64,000 nucleotides of DNA from Pseudomonas sp. UBA5706. Its GTDB lineage: Bacteria; Pseudomonadota; Gammaproteobacteria; Pseudomonadales; Pseudomonadaceae. Shown here one piece after another: positions 33,395 to 42,013 of this stretch. Under the pieces are notes generated by a model. That model had not been told where the DNA came from, searched no databases, and was given only the letters and a program-made list of their open reading frames with translations. The DNA is taken from NCBI RefSeq assembly GCF_002419965.1, contig NZ_DIHC01000016.1, forward strand, positions 43,496 through 107,495, given 5' to 3'. A program made the position numbers and the translations under genes. Position 1 is the stretch's first letter; every line of letters begins with the position of its first letter.

Positions 33395-34447
33395 TCAGGC
33401 CTTGAGCGTTGCCATGTCGATCACGAAACGGTATTTCACGTCCCCTGCGATCATGCGGCTGTAGGCTTCGTTGATGTTTTTGATGTCGAGCATCTCGATG
33501 TCGCAGCTGATGTCATGCTCGGCGCAGAAGTCCAGCACTTCCTGGGTTTGCGCAATGCCGCCGATCAATGAACCGGCCAGGACGCGACGCTTCATCACCA
33601 GATTGGCCGCGTGCAGCGCCGGGTCCACCGGTTCGATCAAACCCACCAGGATATGCACGCCGTCAAAACGCAGGGTTTCCAGGTACGGGTTCAGGTCATG
33701 CTGCACCGGAATGGTGTCCAGCAAGAAGTCGAAGCGATTGGCCGCGGCTTTCATCTGCTCAGCATCGGTGGACACGATCACGTGGTCAGCGCCCTGACGA
33801 CGCGCTTCTTCAGCCTTGCTTGCCGAGCGGGTGAACAGCGTCACTTGCGCGCCCATCGCCTTGGCGAACTTGATGCCCATATGGCCCAGACCGCCCATGC
33901 CCAGCACGCCGACCTTGTCACCGGCTTTGACGCCGTAGTGTTTGAGCGGCGAGTAGGTGGTGATGCCCGCGCAGAGAATCGGTGCGGCGGCGGCCAGGTC
34001 GAGTTTCCCGGGAATGCGCACCACAAAGTGTTCGCTGACTACGATGCTGCTGGAGTAGCCGCCCATGGTATTGGTGCCGTCGATGCGGTCCGGGGTGGCG
34101 TACGTCAGGGTCGGACCTTCCAGGCAGTATTGCTCAAGGTCCGCGGCACAAGCTTCGCAATGACGGCAAGAATCGACCATGCAACCCACGCCGACCAGGT
34201 CGCCGACCTTGTGCTTGGTGACATTGGCGCCGACTTCGGTGACCTTGCCGACGATTTCGTGGCCCGGCATTAACGGATAAACAGCGATACCCCATTCGTT
34301 ACGAGCCTGGTGAATATCCGAATGGCAGACCCCGCAGTAGAGGATGTCGATGGCCACGTCGTCGGGACGCGGGCTGCGGCGGTTGAACGTCATGGGGGCG
34401 AGGGGTGCAGTGGCCGACTGAGCGGCGTAACCGATAGCTGTGTACAT
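33395..34447 (-). CDS. Zinc-dependent NADP alcohol dehydrogenase, YahK-like
   Basis: A 350-residue medium-chain dehydrogenase of the cinnamyl-alcohol/YahK type that reduces aldehydes. Catalytic zinc ligands are Cys41 (YCGVCHSD), His63-Glu64 (MPGHE) and the later Cys in APILCAGITTY. The structural zinc uses Cys94, Cys97, Cys100 and Cys108 (CRHCEACAADLEQYC). The cofactor motif is GMGGLGHMGIKFA. ATG at 34447 follows GAGG. It is divergent from an AraC gene, the layout of E. coli yqhC-yqhD, so it is probably an inducible aldehyde-detoxifying reductase. Confidence 0.9.
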   Translation of the reverse strand: MYTAIGYAAQSATAPLAPMTFNRRSPRPDDVAIDILYCGVCHSDIHQARNEWGIAVYPLMPGHEIVGKVTEVGANVTKHKVGDLVGVGCMVDSCRHCEACAADLEQYCLEGPTLTYATPDRIDGTNTMGGYSSSIVVSEHFVVRIPGKLDLAAAAPILCAGITTYSPLKHYGVKAGDKVGVLGMGGLGHMGIKFAKAMGAQVTLFTRSASKAEEARRQGADHVIVSTDAEQMKAAANRFDFLLDTIPVQHDLNPYLETLRFDGVHILVGLIEPVDPALHAANLVMKRRVLAGSLIGGIAQTQEVLDFCAEHDISCDIEMLDIKNINEAYSRMIAGDVKYRFVIDMATLKA

Positions 34448-34629
34448 GTGAAACCTCGCAAAAAACGATGACGGTTAAGGCGATGTATTGTGCGCAGCGG
34501 GCGTCCGCGCGACCATGACCATTCCTACGCGTGTCATGCCTAATCCTCCGGAAATGACCCTTCCGGCGCTGCTTTGTGCCGCAGATCTGCGATGATGGCA
34601 GTGTCTAATCCTCTGTCCGGTTGTTGCCC

Positions 34630-35535
34630 ATGTCTCTGACCCTTCACTGCGACGCCAACGCCACGCTGGTGGCCCTGATTGAGCCGCTCGCCTCGCGCCC
34701 CGGCTTCGTCGACACCCTCGTGCAGGGTGTGCAGGCGATGTCCTGGACCTATTACGTCGCCAGCAGCCCGCAGATCTACGAGCCAAGCCTGGTGATCATC
34801 GCCCAAGGCAGCAAACTGGCGCGATTGGGCACGCGGACGCTGGAATACGGCGCTGGCCACTATTTAGTGCAAGCGCTCTCGGTGCCCTTTATGTGCGAAA
34901 CCTTCGCCACGCAAGAGGAGCCCATGTACGGCGTGGCGGTGATGATCGACCGCACGGTGCTCAGTGAGCTGGTGCAGGCCATGGGGCAGGCGCCGGATGT
35001 CACGGTGCGCGCACAGACGCCGGAATCCATGACCTCGGCCGAGCTGGATGCACCGATGCGCGAGAGTGTCGAGCGCCTGCTGCACTGTCTGCACGATCCG
35101 CTGGATGCCCAGGTGATGGGCCAGGCGCGGGTGAGGGAAGTGTTGTACGCGGCATTGCGCGGACCGCAGGCCGGTGTGCTGCGCGCGCTGGTCGAGCAAC
35201 AGGGGCATTTCGCGCGTATCGGCGCGGCTTTGCAGCATCTGCGCGATCACTACAGTGAGGCGTTGAGCGTCGATGAGCTGGCCCGTTGCGCCAACATGAG
35301 TGCATCGACGTTCCACGAGCATTTCAAGCGCAGCACCCTGCTTTCGCCCGTGCAATACCTCAAGCGCCTGCGCCTGCTCAAAGCTCAGCAGATGCTGATT
35401 GGCGAAGGCATGGGCGTAGCGCAGGTGGCGCACAGAGTGGGCTATCAGAGCACTTCGCAGTTCAGCCGCGAATACAAACGCTACTTCGAACGCAATCCGG
35501 GGGAAGAGGGCGAGCGGCTGAAGATTTCGGCTTGA
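34630..35535 (+). CDS. AraC-family regulator (AraC_N type, YqhC-like)
   Basis: A 301-residue AraC-type regulator. The N-terminal cupin-like domain (YEPSLVIIAQGSKLARLG) is of the AraC_N type found in YqhC. The C-terminus holds two helix-turn-helix motifs (LSVDELARCANMSASTFHEH and GMGVAQVAHRVGYQSTSQFS) ending in the usual FSREYKRYFERNP. ATG at 34630; TTG codons 6 and 9 bases earlier are less likely. It is divergent from the alcohol dehydrogenase gene across 182 bases and likely activates it in response to aldehydes. Confidence 0.9.
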   Translation: MSLTLHCDANATLVALIEPLASRPGFVDTLVQGVQAMSWTYYVASSPQIYEPSLVIIAQGSKLARLGTRTLEYGAGHYLVQALSVPFMCETFATQEEPMYGVAVMIDRTVLSELVQAMGQAPDVTVRAQTPESMTSAELDAPMRESVERLLHCLHDPLDAQVMGQARVREVLYAALRGPQAGVLRALVEQQGHFARIGAALQHLRDHYSEALSVDELARCANMSASTFHEHFKRSTLLSPVQYLKRLRLLKAQQMLIGEGMGVAQVAHRVGYQSTSQFSREYKRYFERNPGEEGERLKISA

Positions 35536-35567
35536 TAAGGATCCCGACAATGAAAACACTTGCCCTA

Positions 35568-35655
35568 TGGGAGCGGATTCATTCGCGAAGGGCGGGTACC
35601 TGCGATAAAGGTGTGTCGAGTCGACGATGGCATCGCGAATGGATTCGCTCCCACA
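35568..35655. repeat. Inverted REP pair
   Basis: TGGGAGCGGATTCATTCGCG (from 35568) is mirrored by CGCGAATGGATTCGCTCCCA ending at 35653. This is the common Pseudomonas arrangement of two inverted REP units about 45 bases apart. It lies after the AraC gene in a 223-base gap. Confidence 0.88.
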
Positions 35656-35697
35656 GTGATGAACATGGGTCGTTATGTCGGGTCAGCATCTGCCAGC

Positions 35698-35725
35698 AAA
35701 AAGGCGCCTGATCGGCGCCTTTCTC
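35698..35725 (+). terminator. Intrinsic terminator after the AraC gene
   Basis: AAAGGCGCC pairs with GGCGCCTTT around loop TGATC, followed by CTCTT. The A-run on the other side may let it work for the convergent etfQO gene as well. Confidence 0.8.
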
Positions 35726-35758
35726 TTGCAGCATGCAGTTTAAAACTCGGCGCTACGT

Positions 35759-37423
35759 TTACATGTTCGGGTAAGTCGGCCCGCCTGCACCCTCAGGCGT
35801 TACCCAGGTAATGTTCTGCGACGGGTCCTTGATGTCGCAGGTCTTGCAGTGCACGCAGTTCTGCGCATTGATCTGGAAGCGCTTGGCACCGTCTTCCTGA
35901 GACACCACCTCGTACACGCCCGCCGGGCAATAACGCTGCGCAGGCTCGTCATATTTGGGCAGGTTGACGTTGATCGGGATGCCTGGGTCCTTTAACTTCA
36001 GGTGGCACGGCTGCTCTTCTTCGTGGTTGGTGCCGGAAATGAATACCGAACTCAATTTGTCGAAGCTCAGCTTGCCGTCCGGTCTTGGGTAGTCGATACG
36101 CTTGGAGTCGGCTGCCAGCTTCATGCATGCGTAGTCGGGCTTGTTGTCGTGCAGCGTGAACGGGATCTTGCCGCCGAACAGGTTCTGATCGATGAAGTTG
36201 AAGGCGCCACCGAGGATCGGGCCGAACTTGTGAATGGCCGCGCCGAAGTTGCGACTGGCGAACAGCTCTTCGTGCAGCCAGCTGCCCTTGAATGCGTCGA
36301 CGTAGCTGTGAAGTGCATCACCGCCTGCGTTCCCCGCGAGCAGTGCGTCAGCCACCGACTCGGCCGCAAGCATGCCGGACTTCATGGCCGTATGGCTGCC
36401 CTTGATCTTGGCAAAGTTCAGCGTGCCCAGATCGCAACCGATCAGCGCGCCGCCCGGGAAGATCATCTTCGGCAACGAATTCAGGCCGCCCTTGCAGATG
36501 GCCCGCGCACCATAGCTGACACGCTTGCCGCCTTCCAGATACTGCTTGAGGATCGGGTGGTGCTTGATGCGCTGGAACTCGTCGAATGGTGACAGGAACG
36601 GGTTGGCGTAGGACAGGTCGACGATCAGGCCGACCACCACTTGGTTATTTTCCAGGTGATAAAGGAAGGAGCCACCGGTGTTCTCGGTGCCCATCACGTC
36701 CAGCGGCCAGCCGGCGGTGTGCACCACCAGGCCCTGCTGATGCTTGGCCGGGTCGATTTCCCAGATTTCCTTGAGACCAATACCGTAATGCTGGGCATCG
36801 GCGTCACTGTCCAGATTAAAACGCTTGATCAGCTGCTTGCCGATGTGGCCACGGCAGCCTTCAGCGAACAGGGTGTACTTGCCGCGCAGTTCCATGCCTG
36901 GGGTGTACATGCCTTCCTTGGGATTGCCTTCTCGATCGACGCCCATATCGCCGGTCAGAATCCCACGAACCACGCCGTTCTCGTCGATCAGTGCCTCCTG
37001 AGCCGCGAACCCGGGATAGATTTCAACACCCAGGTTCTCGGCCTGTTGCGCCAGCCAGCGGCACAGGTTGCCCAGGGAAATAATATAGTTGCCCTCGTTG
37101 TGCATGGTTTTGGGAACCAGCGCATGGGGCACTTTGGTGCTGGCTTCGGCGCCGGTCAGCACATAGATGTCATCGCTCTTGACCGGTGTGTTCAGCGGAG
37201 CACCCAGTTCTTTCCAATCAGCGAACAGCTCGGTGAGCGCACGCGGCTCGAATACCGCGCCAGAGAGAATGTGAGCGCCAACTTCAGAGCCTTTTTCTAC
37301 CACGCAGACGCTGATCTCCTGGCCAGCTTCGGCGGCCTTCTGTTTCAGACGGCATGCGGCGGACAGTCCGGCGGGGCCGGCTCCGACGATGACGACGTCG
37401 AATTCCATAAATTCGCGTTCCAC
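35759..37423 (-). CDS. Electron-transfer flavoprotein-ubiquinone oxidoreductase
   Basis: A 554-residue membrane-bound flavo-iron-sulfur protein that passes electrons from ETF to ubiquinone during fatty-acid and amino-acid oxidation. The N-terminal FAD motif is VVIVGAGPAGLSAACRL. The C-terminal ferredoxin-like domain has [4Fe-4S] ligands in CPAGVYE and CVHCKTCDIKDP. The start is GTG at 37423 after AGGAGA; an internal ATG five codons on has no ribosome site. It is divergent from etfBA, its electron donors. The length matches the usual Pseudomonas protein. Confidence 0.96.
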   Translation of the reverse strand: MEREFMEFDVVIVGAGPAGLSAACRLKQKAAEAGQEISVCVVEKGSEVGAHILSGAVFEPRALTELFADWKELGAPLNTPVKSDDIYVLTGAEASTKVPHALVPKTMHNEGNYIISLGNLCRWLAQQAENLGVEIYPGFAAQEALIDENGVVRGILTGDMGVDREGNPKEGMYTPGMELRGKYTLFAEGCRGHIGKQLIKRFNLDSDADAQHYGIGLKEIWEIDPAKHQQGLVVHTAGWPLDVMGTENTGGSFLYHLENNQVVVGLIVDLSYANPFLSPFDEFQRIKHHPILKQYLEGGKRVSYGARAICKGGLNSLPKMIFPGGALIGCDLGTLNFAKIKGSHTAMKSGMLAAESVADALLAGNAGGDALHSYVDAFKGSWLHEELFASRNFGAAIHKFGPILGGAFNFIDQNLFGGKIPFTLHDNKPDYACMKLAADSKRIDYPRPDGKLSFDKLSSVFISGTNHEEEQPCHLKLKDPGIPINVNLPKYDEPAQRYCPAGVYEVVSQEDGAKRFQINAQNCVHCKTCDIKDPSQNITWVTPEGAGGPTYPNM

Positions 37424-37522
37424 TGGCTATCTCCTGATCAAGGCTCAACGGTATTTTTTTATAAGTTGCTAAAAACCGACACACGCAAGGGTTCTGCTAT
37501 GGGTGCCATGGCAAAGGTGCGC

Positions 37523-37567
37523 ATTATATCTACACCACCTTGCAGGTCCAATACAAACGTTTGTTTG
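37523..37567. promoter_or_regulatory. etfQO promoter and PsrA-type operator
   Basis: On the minus strand TTGGAC (37546-37551) is 17 bases from a perfect TATAAT (37523-37528). Immediately upstream of that -35 box, CAAAC (37554-37558), four bases, then GTTTG (37563-37567) fits the PsrA consensus (G/C)AAAC-N2-4-GTTT(G/C). PsrA is a Pseudomonas TetR repressor of beta-oxidation genes released by long-chain fatty acids and is known to act on etf genes. The 383 bases from here to etfB hold no gene that I can support; an etfB promoter may lie just to the right of the operator. Confidence 0.82.
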
Positions 37568-37950
37568 AATCAGCTGGAACCCTGATAAAACATAGGCAGA
37601 CGGCTTGCGACTGGCGGTTTTGTCGTATTGACCGCCATTGGCGTTCCGGTCAAGATACGGGCGGTTTTGCGCTCGCCGTAGGCTGACCGTTGGTAACAGA
37701 ACGCCTCTGAAAACGACGCGCGCGCTGTGCAGCAGACCCGCTCCTCGCTCGGGATGGGTGAGCGCGAAGCAGTTTACACGCACGGTCTGCGCATGACTTG
37801 GGTTGCGTGGGCAGAGCGGCTGTTTTTTGCTGAACTCACCGTTAAGCAACGACGAATACGCTGTTTTCAAAGGTGTTCTTTACACTGACGTGTACCCATC
37901 GCCGGGCCGAGCCTGGCGACTTCTTTTCACCGGAGAGTAACGAGGAATCC

Positions 37951-38700
37951 ATGAAGGTTCTTGTAGCTGTCAAACGAGTGGTCGACTACAACGTCAAGGT
38001 TCGCGTCAAAGCGGACAACTCCGGCGTCGATCTCGCTAACGTAAAAATGTCCATGAACCCCTTCTGCGAAATCGCCGTGGAAGAAGCCGTTCGCTTGAAA
38101 GAGAAAGGCGTTGCGACCGAGATCGTCGTCGTTTCCATCGGCCCGACCACCGCCCAGGAGCAACTGCGTACTGCGCTGGCGCTGGGTGCCGATCGCGCTA
38201 TCCTCGTTGAATCCGCTGAGGAACTGACCTCCCTGGCCGTGGCCAAGCTGCTCAAGGCGGTTGTCGATAAGGAACAACCTCAGTTGGTCATCCTTGGCAA
38301 GCAGGCAATCGACAGCGACAACAACCAGACCGGCCAAATGCTGGCTGCGTTGAGTGGCTATGCGCAGGGGACGTTCGCTTCCAAAGTTGAAGTCTGCGGT
38401 GACAGCGTCACCGTCACGCGTGAAATCGACGCGGGCGCGCAGACTGTCTCGTTGAAGCTGCCGGCTATCGTGACCACTGACCTGCGTCTGAACGAGCCGC
38501 GTTATGCCTCGTTGCCGAACATTATGAAAGCGAAGAAAAAGCCCCTCGACGTACTGACTGCTGATGCGCTGGGCGTCTCCACGTCCTCCACCAACAAGAC
38601 CCTCAAAGTCGAAGCGCCCGCCGCACGCAGCGCAGGCATCAAGGTCAAGTCGGTTGCAGAACTGGTCGAGAAACTGAAAAACGAAGCGAAGGTGATCTAA
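37951..38700 (+). CDS. etfB: Electron-transfer flavoprotein beta subunit
   Basis: A 249-residue AMP-binding subunit of ETF, the soluble acceptor of electrons from acyl-CoA dehydrogenases. Family motifs include VLVAVKRVVDYNVKVRV at the N-terminus, MNPFCEIAVEEAVRLKE, LGKQAIDSDNNQTGQMLA and the recognition-loop region LPAIVTTDLRLNEPRYASLP. ATG at 37951 follows GAGGA. etfA starts at the base after its stop codon, so the two are tightly coupled. Confidence 0.97.
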   Translation: MKVLVAVKRVVDYNVKVRVKADNSGVDLANVKMSMNPFCEIAVEEAVRLKEKGVATEIVVVSIGPTTAQEQLRTALALGADRAILVESAEELTSLAVAKLLKAVVDKEQPQLVILGKQAIDSDNNQTGQMLAALSGYAQGTFASKVEVCGDSVTVTREIDAGAQTVSLKLPAIVTTDLRLNEPRYASLPNIMKAKKKPLDVLTADALGVSTSSTNKTLKVEAPAARSAGIKVKSVAELVEKLKNEAKVI

Positions 38701-39630
38701 ATGACTACCCTGGTACTCGCTGAGCACGAAAACGGCGCGATCGCTCCCGCCACACTGAACACCGTTGCCGCTGCCGCCAAGATCGGTGGCGACATTCACG
38801 TGCTGATCGCAGGTCAAAACGTGGGCACCATTGCTGAGGCCGCTGCGAAAATCGCTGGCGTGGCCAAGGTCCTCGTCGCCGACAATGCGGCCTATGCCCA
38901 CCAGTTGCCGGAAAACGTCGCACCGCTGGTTGCCGAGCTTGCCTCCGGTTACAGCCACGTGCTCGCCGCTGCTACTTCCAATGGCAAGAACATCCTGCCT
39001 CGCGTGGCCGCGCAGTTGGATGTCGATCAGATTTCCGAGATCGTCTCGGTCGAAAGTGCTGACACCTTCAAGCGTCCGATTTATGCCGGTAACGCCATCG
39101 CGACCGTGCAATCGTCGGCAGTCATCAAGGTCATCACCGTTCGCGCAACAGGTTTCGACGCGGTTACCGCCGAAGGTGGCTCTGCTGCCGTCGAAGCTGT
39201 AGGCGCTGCTCACGATGCAGGCAAGTCGTCTTTTGTCAGCGAAGAGCTGGCCAAGTCCGACCGCCCCGAACTGACCGCTGCCAAGATCGTCGTTTCCGGC
39301 GGGCGCGGCATGCAGAATGGCGATAACTTCAAGCACCTGTATGCGCTGGCCGACAAGCTGGGCGCTGCGGTAGGCGCCTCCCGCGCAGCCGTCGACGCAG
39401 GTTTCGTACCCAACGACATGCAGGTCGGCCAGACCGGCAAGATCGTGGCCCCGCAGTTGTACATCGCCGTTGGTATCTCTGGCGCGATCCAGCACCTGGC
39501 GGGCATGAAGGACTCCAAGGTGATCGTTGCGATTAACAAGGATGAAGAAGCGCCGATCTTCCAGGTCGCTGATTACGGTCTGGTTGCCGATCTGTTCGAA
39601 GCCATTCCAGAGTTGGAGAAGCTGGTCTAA
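38701..39630 (+). CDS. etfA: Electron-transfer flavoprotein alpha subunit
   Basis: A 309-residue FAD-binding subunit of ETF. The C-terminal FAD domain is clear: SGGRGMQNGDNFKHLYALAD, GASRAAVDAGFVPNDMQVGQ, TGKIVAPQLYIAVGISGAIQ and INKDEEAPIFQVADYGLVAD. It begins directly after etfB with no gap. A complex T-ended structure follows its stop. Confidence 0.97.
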   Translation: MTTLVLAEHENGAIAPATLNTVAAAAKIGGDIHVLIAGQNVGTIAEAAAKIAGVAKVLVADNAAYAHQLPENVAPLVAELASGYSHVLAAATSNGKNILPRVAAQLDVDQISEIVSVESADTFKRPIYAGNAIATVQSSAVIKVITVRATGFDAVTAEGGSAAVEAVGAAHDAGKSSFVSEELAKSDRPELTAAKIVVSGGRGMQNGDNFKHLYALADKLGAAVGASRAAVDAGFVPNDMQVGQTGKIVAPQLYIAVGISGAIQHLAGMKDSKVIVAINKDEEAPIFQVADYGLVADLFEAIPELEKLV

Positions 39631-39654
39631 TCCAGCCACCTGACTTATAAAGAG

Positions 39655-39746
39655 AGCCCGCTGGTTTCAGGGCTGTTTGAATGCGTCGACCATCGAATGA
39701 TTTCGATGCCTGGCGTTTCCAACAGCACTGAATGAGCGGGTTTTTT
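39655..39746 (+). terminator. Elaborate intrinsic terminator of etfBA
   Basis: AGCCCGCT (39655-39662) can pair with AGCGGGTT (39735-39742) (one wobble), directly before a run of T. Nested within are CTGTT/AACAG (39673-39677 and 39721-39725) and a perfect CATCGAA/TTCGATG hairpin (39691-39708). The loop is far longer than in a standard terminator. Confidence 0.6.
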
Positions 39747-39771
39747 ATTGGCTCGAAAAAAGGATGTCGCC

Positions 39772-40599
39772 ATGTGGTCGCCCAGTCATACGCTGGCCTC
39801 GCTGGTTGCCGGTTCACTGCTGTTGCAATCGATGAGCGCCGTCGCGGCCGGCAGCTGCGAGCGGCTGGTCGTGACCGGCAGCCCGGATGCGCCGCCTTAT
39901 CTGTGGCGCGATCCGCAGGACCCCAGGCACTTGATGGGCGCCAATGCCGATCTACTCAAAGAGGCGGCGACACAAATCGGGGTCAAGGTCGAACTGCTGT
40001 ATGCAGGAAAACGCAGCCAGGCCCTTGAAGAAGTGCGCAGCGGGCGCATGGATCTGCTTGCCGATATGCCGTTGAACAGCGCTGAACTGCAGTCGCTGGA
40101 TTTCATCCACCCGCCGATCACCCAAAATGAAATCATGGTCTGGACGCGAGTCGGGCAAGTCCAGCCCTTCAACTCCCTGGAAGACTTGCGCGGCCACGGG
40201 GGCGCCATTTCCGAGAAAACCCGAATCACCTCGGGCTTCGACGCCGCTATCAAGGCACACCTGACGGTGGAAAATCAGGCGAACCTGACCCAAGCCTTCC
40301 AAAAGCTGATGCTGGGGCAGGTTGAGTTCGTATTGGCCGGTCGTTACGCGGGTTTGGCCATGATCCAGACCCTGGGCATGTCGAAGGATGTGCTTGCTCA
40401 GCCATTGGCGCTGGACCGGCCCGGCTTGTACCTCGCTCTATCATTCAACTCGGCGTGCGACGATGCGTGGTTGCGCGGACAGCTGGCAAAAAAAATGACA
40501 GAATTGGCGGCTTCGGATCGCTCCAGTGAGGCCATCACGCGCAATCTGGAGTTGTGGAAAGCGCAGCTGCAGCAGCCGGTCAGCGCAGCCAATCAGTAG
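39772..40599 (+). CDS. Periplasmic substrate-binding protein (SBP family 3-like)
   Basis: A 275-residue exported protein of the amino-acid-type binding protein family. The signal peptide covers about residues 1-28 (hydrophobic LASLVAGSLLLQSMSAVAA). Family features are PDAPPYLWRD near the N-terminus of the mature part, NADLLKEAATQIGVKVELLY and the DLLADMPLNSAE region. ATG at 39772 is 8 bases after AAGGA; a TTG eight codons earlier is less likely. No permease or ATPase gene is adjacent; instead two envelope lipoprotein genes follow. It may therefore sense or deliver a ligand at the envelope and not feed an ABC transporter. Confidence 0.83.
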   Translation: MWSPSHTLASLVAGSLLLQSMSAVAAGSCERLVVTGSPDAPPYLWRDPQDPRHLMGANADLLKEAATQIGVKVELLYAGKRSQALEEVRSGRMDLLADMPLNSAELQSLDFIHPPITQNEIMVWTRVGQVQPFNSLEDLRGHGGAISEKTRITSGFDAAIKAHLTVENQANLTQAFQKLMLGQVEFVLAGRYAGLAMIQTLGMSKDVLAQPLALDRPGLYLALSFNSACDDAWLRGQLAKKMTELAASDRSSEAITRNLELWKAQLQQPVSAANQ

Positions 40600-40609
40600 G
40601 AATGTTTTT

Positions 40610-40975
40610 TTGAGCGTTTTTTTGAAAGCACGACCCTTGTTCGCCGCCCTGGTGGTCACGTCCCTGTTCGGCTGCGCTAATGACCCCGCCCCGGCCGAGC
40701 AGCTGAAACTCACTGAGCAAGCCGTCGCCCAGGCCACTGCCGTGGGCGCTACCGATGACGAGCCGAACATGGCAGCCGCCCAGGCGAAGCTGACTCAGGC
40801 GCGGGCGGACATGACTGAAAAATCCTATAAGCAGGCGCGCATGCAGGCCGAGCAAGCCGAGCTAGATGCACGGCTGGCCGAAGCTGGGGTGTTAACCGAG
40901 AAGAGCCAGGAGCAATTGACTCAGGTGAACGCCCGGCTGGATCGTCTGCGCAAGCAACTGGGGGCTGAGCAATGA
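40610..40975 (+). CDS. DUF4398 lipoprotein
   Basis: A 121-residue lipoprotein with a DUF4398 domain. The N-terminus has a signal peptide ending in LFGC, lipid-anchored at Cys22. The mature part is a charged helical coiled-coil (AQAKLTQARADMTEKSYKQA), typical of DUF4398. I place the start at TTG 40610, 7 bases after AGGAA; no ATG precedes the signal peptide in frame within the gap. The stop overlaps the next gene by 4 bases (ATGA). Function unknown; the family usually neighbours OmpA-like proteins. Confidence 0.82.
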   Translation: MSVFLKARPLFAALVVTSLFGCANDPAPAEQLKLTEQAVAQATAVGATDDEPNMAAAQAKLTQARADMTEKSYKQARMQAEQAELDARLAEAGVLTEKSQEQLTQVNARLDRLRKQLGAEQ

Positions 40976-41787
40976 GCCGCATTGTGCAGGTATTGAGCGC
41001 TTGTCTGATGCTCGGCAGCGCCGGTTTGTACGGTTGTGCGGGCCACCAGAACAGTGATCAGGCATTGCAAACTGCCAATGCCGATTTCCAGAAGGTAAAG
41101 GGCGACACCAACGTCTTGCGCAGTGCGCCGCGAGACGTTATTCGTGCCGGGGAATTACTGGCGCGGGCCGAGCGTTTGTCCAGCTATGTCGGCAGTTCCG
41201 ATGATGTCAGTCACTATTCCTACCTGAGCAGCCGCTACAGCGCCATAGCAAGCCAGCACAGTCAGTTGCTGCTCAATCAGGAAAAACTCGCGCGTCTGGA
41301 ACTCGAGCGCCAGCGGTTGCAACTGGCGCTGCGCGAGGCCAAGCTTGCCGGTGCGCAGCAGCAAGGCAAGTGGGCCGAAGACCAGGTCATCAGCCTGTCG
41401 ACCCAGCAAAGCGAGCGCGGTCTGGTGATGACCCTGGGCGACATGCTGTTTGATACCGGCCGCGCAGAGCTGAAAAGCTCGGCCAATCGTACGGTTTTGA
41501 AGGTTGTGCAGTTTCTGCAGTTCAACCCCAAACGTGTCGTGCGCATCGAGGGCTATACCGACAGCACTGGCGACAGTCAGGAAAATCTGCAGCTGTCCCG
41601 TGATCGTGCCCAGTCAGTGGCTGATGTGCTGTCCGACCTCGGAATCGAGGACGAGCGGATTCAGGTCGAAGGGTACGGCGATCAATTTCCTGTCGATGGA
41701 AATGCTTCGGAGCGCGGGCGCGCGCAAAATCGTCGTGTGGAAATTGTCTTTTCAGATGAGAAAGGCAAGCTCAGCACTGCCCGCTGA
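40972..41787 (+). CDS. OmpA-family lipoprotein with DUF4398-like N-terminus
   Basis: A 271-residue envelope protein. The signal peptide ends in GLYGC, with lipid anchoring at Cys22. An N-terminal helical region (about 30-150, resembling DUF4398) is followed by a C-terminal OmpA domain (about 155-265) that binds peptidoglycan: MLFDTGRAELKSSANR, RIEGYTDSTGDSQENLQLSR and GRAQNRRVEIVF. It overlaps the DUF4398 gene by 4 bases, so the two are made together and may pair through their helical parts. Probably tethers outer membrane and cell wall; role not known. Confidence 0.9.
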   Translation: MSRIVQVLSACLMLGSAGLYGCAGHQNSDQALQTANADFQKVKGDTNVLRSAPRDVIRAGELLARAERLSSYVGSSDDVSHYSYLSSRYSAIASQHSQLLLNQEKLARLELERQRLQLALREAKLAGAQQQGKWAEDQVISLSTQQSERGLVMTLGDMLFDTGRAELKSSANRTVLKVVQFLQFNPKRVVRIEGYTDSTGDSQENLQLSRDRAQSVADVLSDLGIEDERIQVEGYGDQFPVDGNASERGRAQNRRVEIVFSDEKGKLSTAR

Positions 41788-41799
41788 TGATTTCTCAGC

Positions 41800-41835
41800 A
41801 GCCCGATTCTCCTCGGAATGGAAATCGGGCTTTTT
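41800..41835 (+). terminator. Intrinsic terminator of the OmpA operon
   Basis: AGCCCGATT (41800-41808) pairs with AATCGGGCT (41823-41831), followed by a T run. Confidence 0.92.
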
Positions 41836-42013
41836 CATGGAAAAAATCCTTCTAGCTGGCGATACGTCCCAATAATTTTTTCGCAGTGGGAAGAAAGTCT
41901 GGCTGAGTCGTCAACTGTCCCCGTACACTTCGGACTGTTTTAGTGGTGGGTCGGATCTGATCGCCACTCACTCAGAAAATGGCTTCGAACGCTTTTATTC
42001 GAGGGGCGCCAGT

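Noticed and set aside
37469..37870. Reverse 133-codon frame between etfQO and etfB
   Set aside because: It spans the etfQO promoter and PsrA site and has no domain or start signal.
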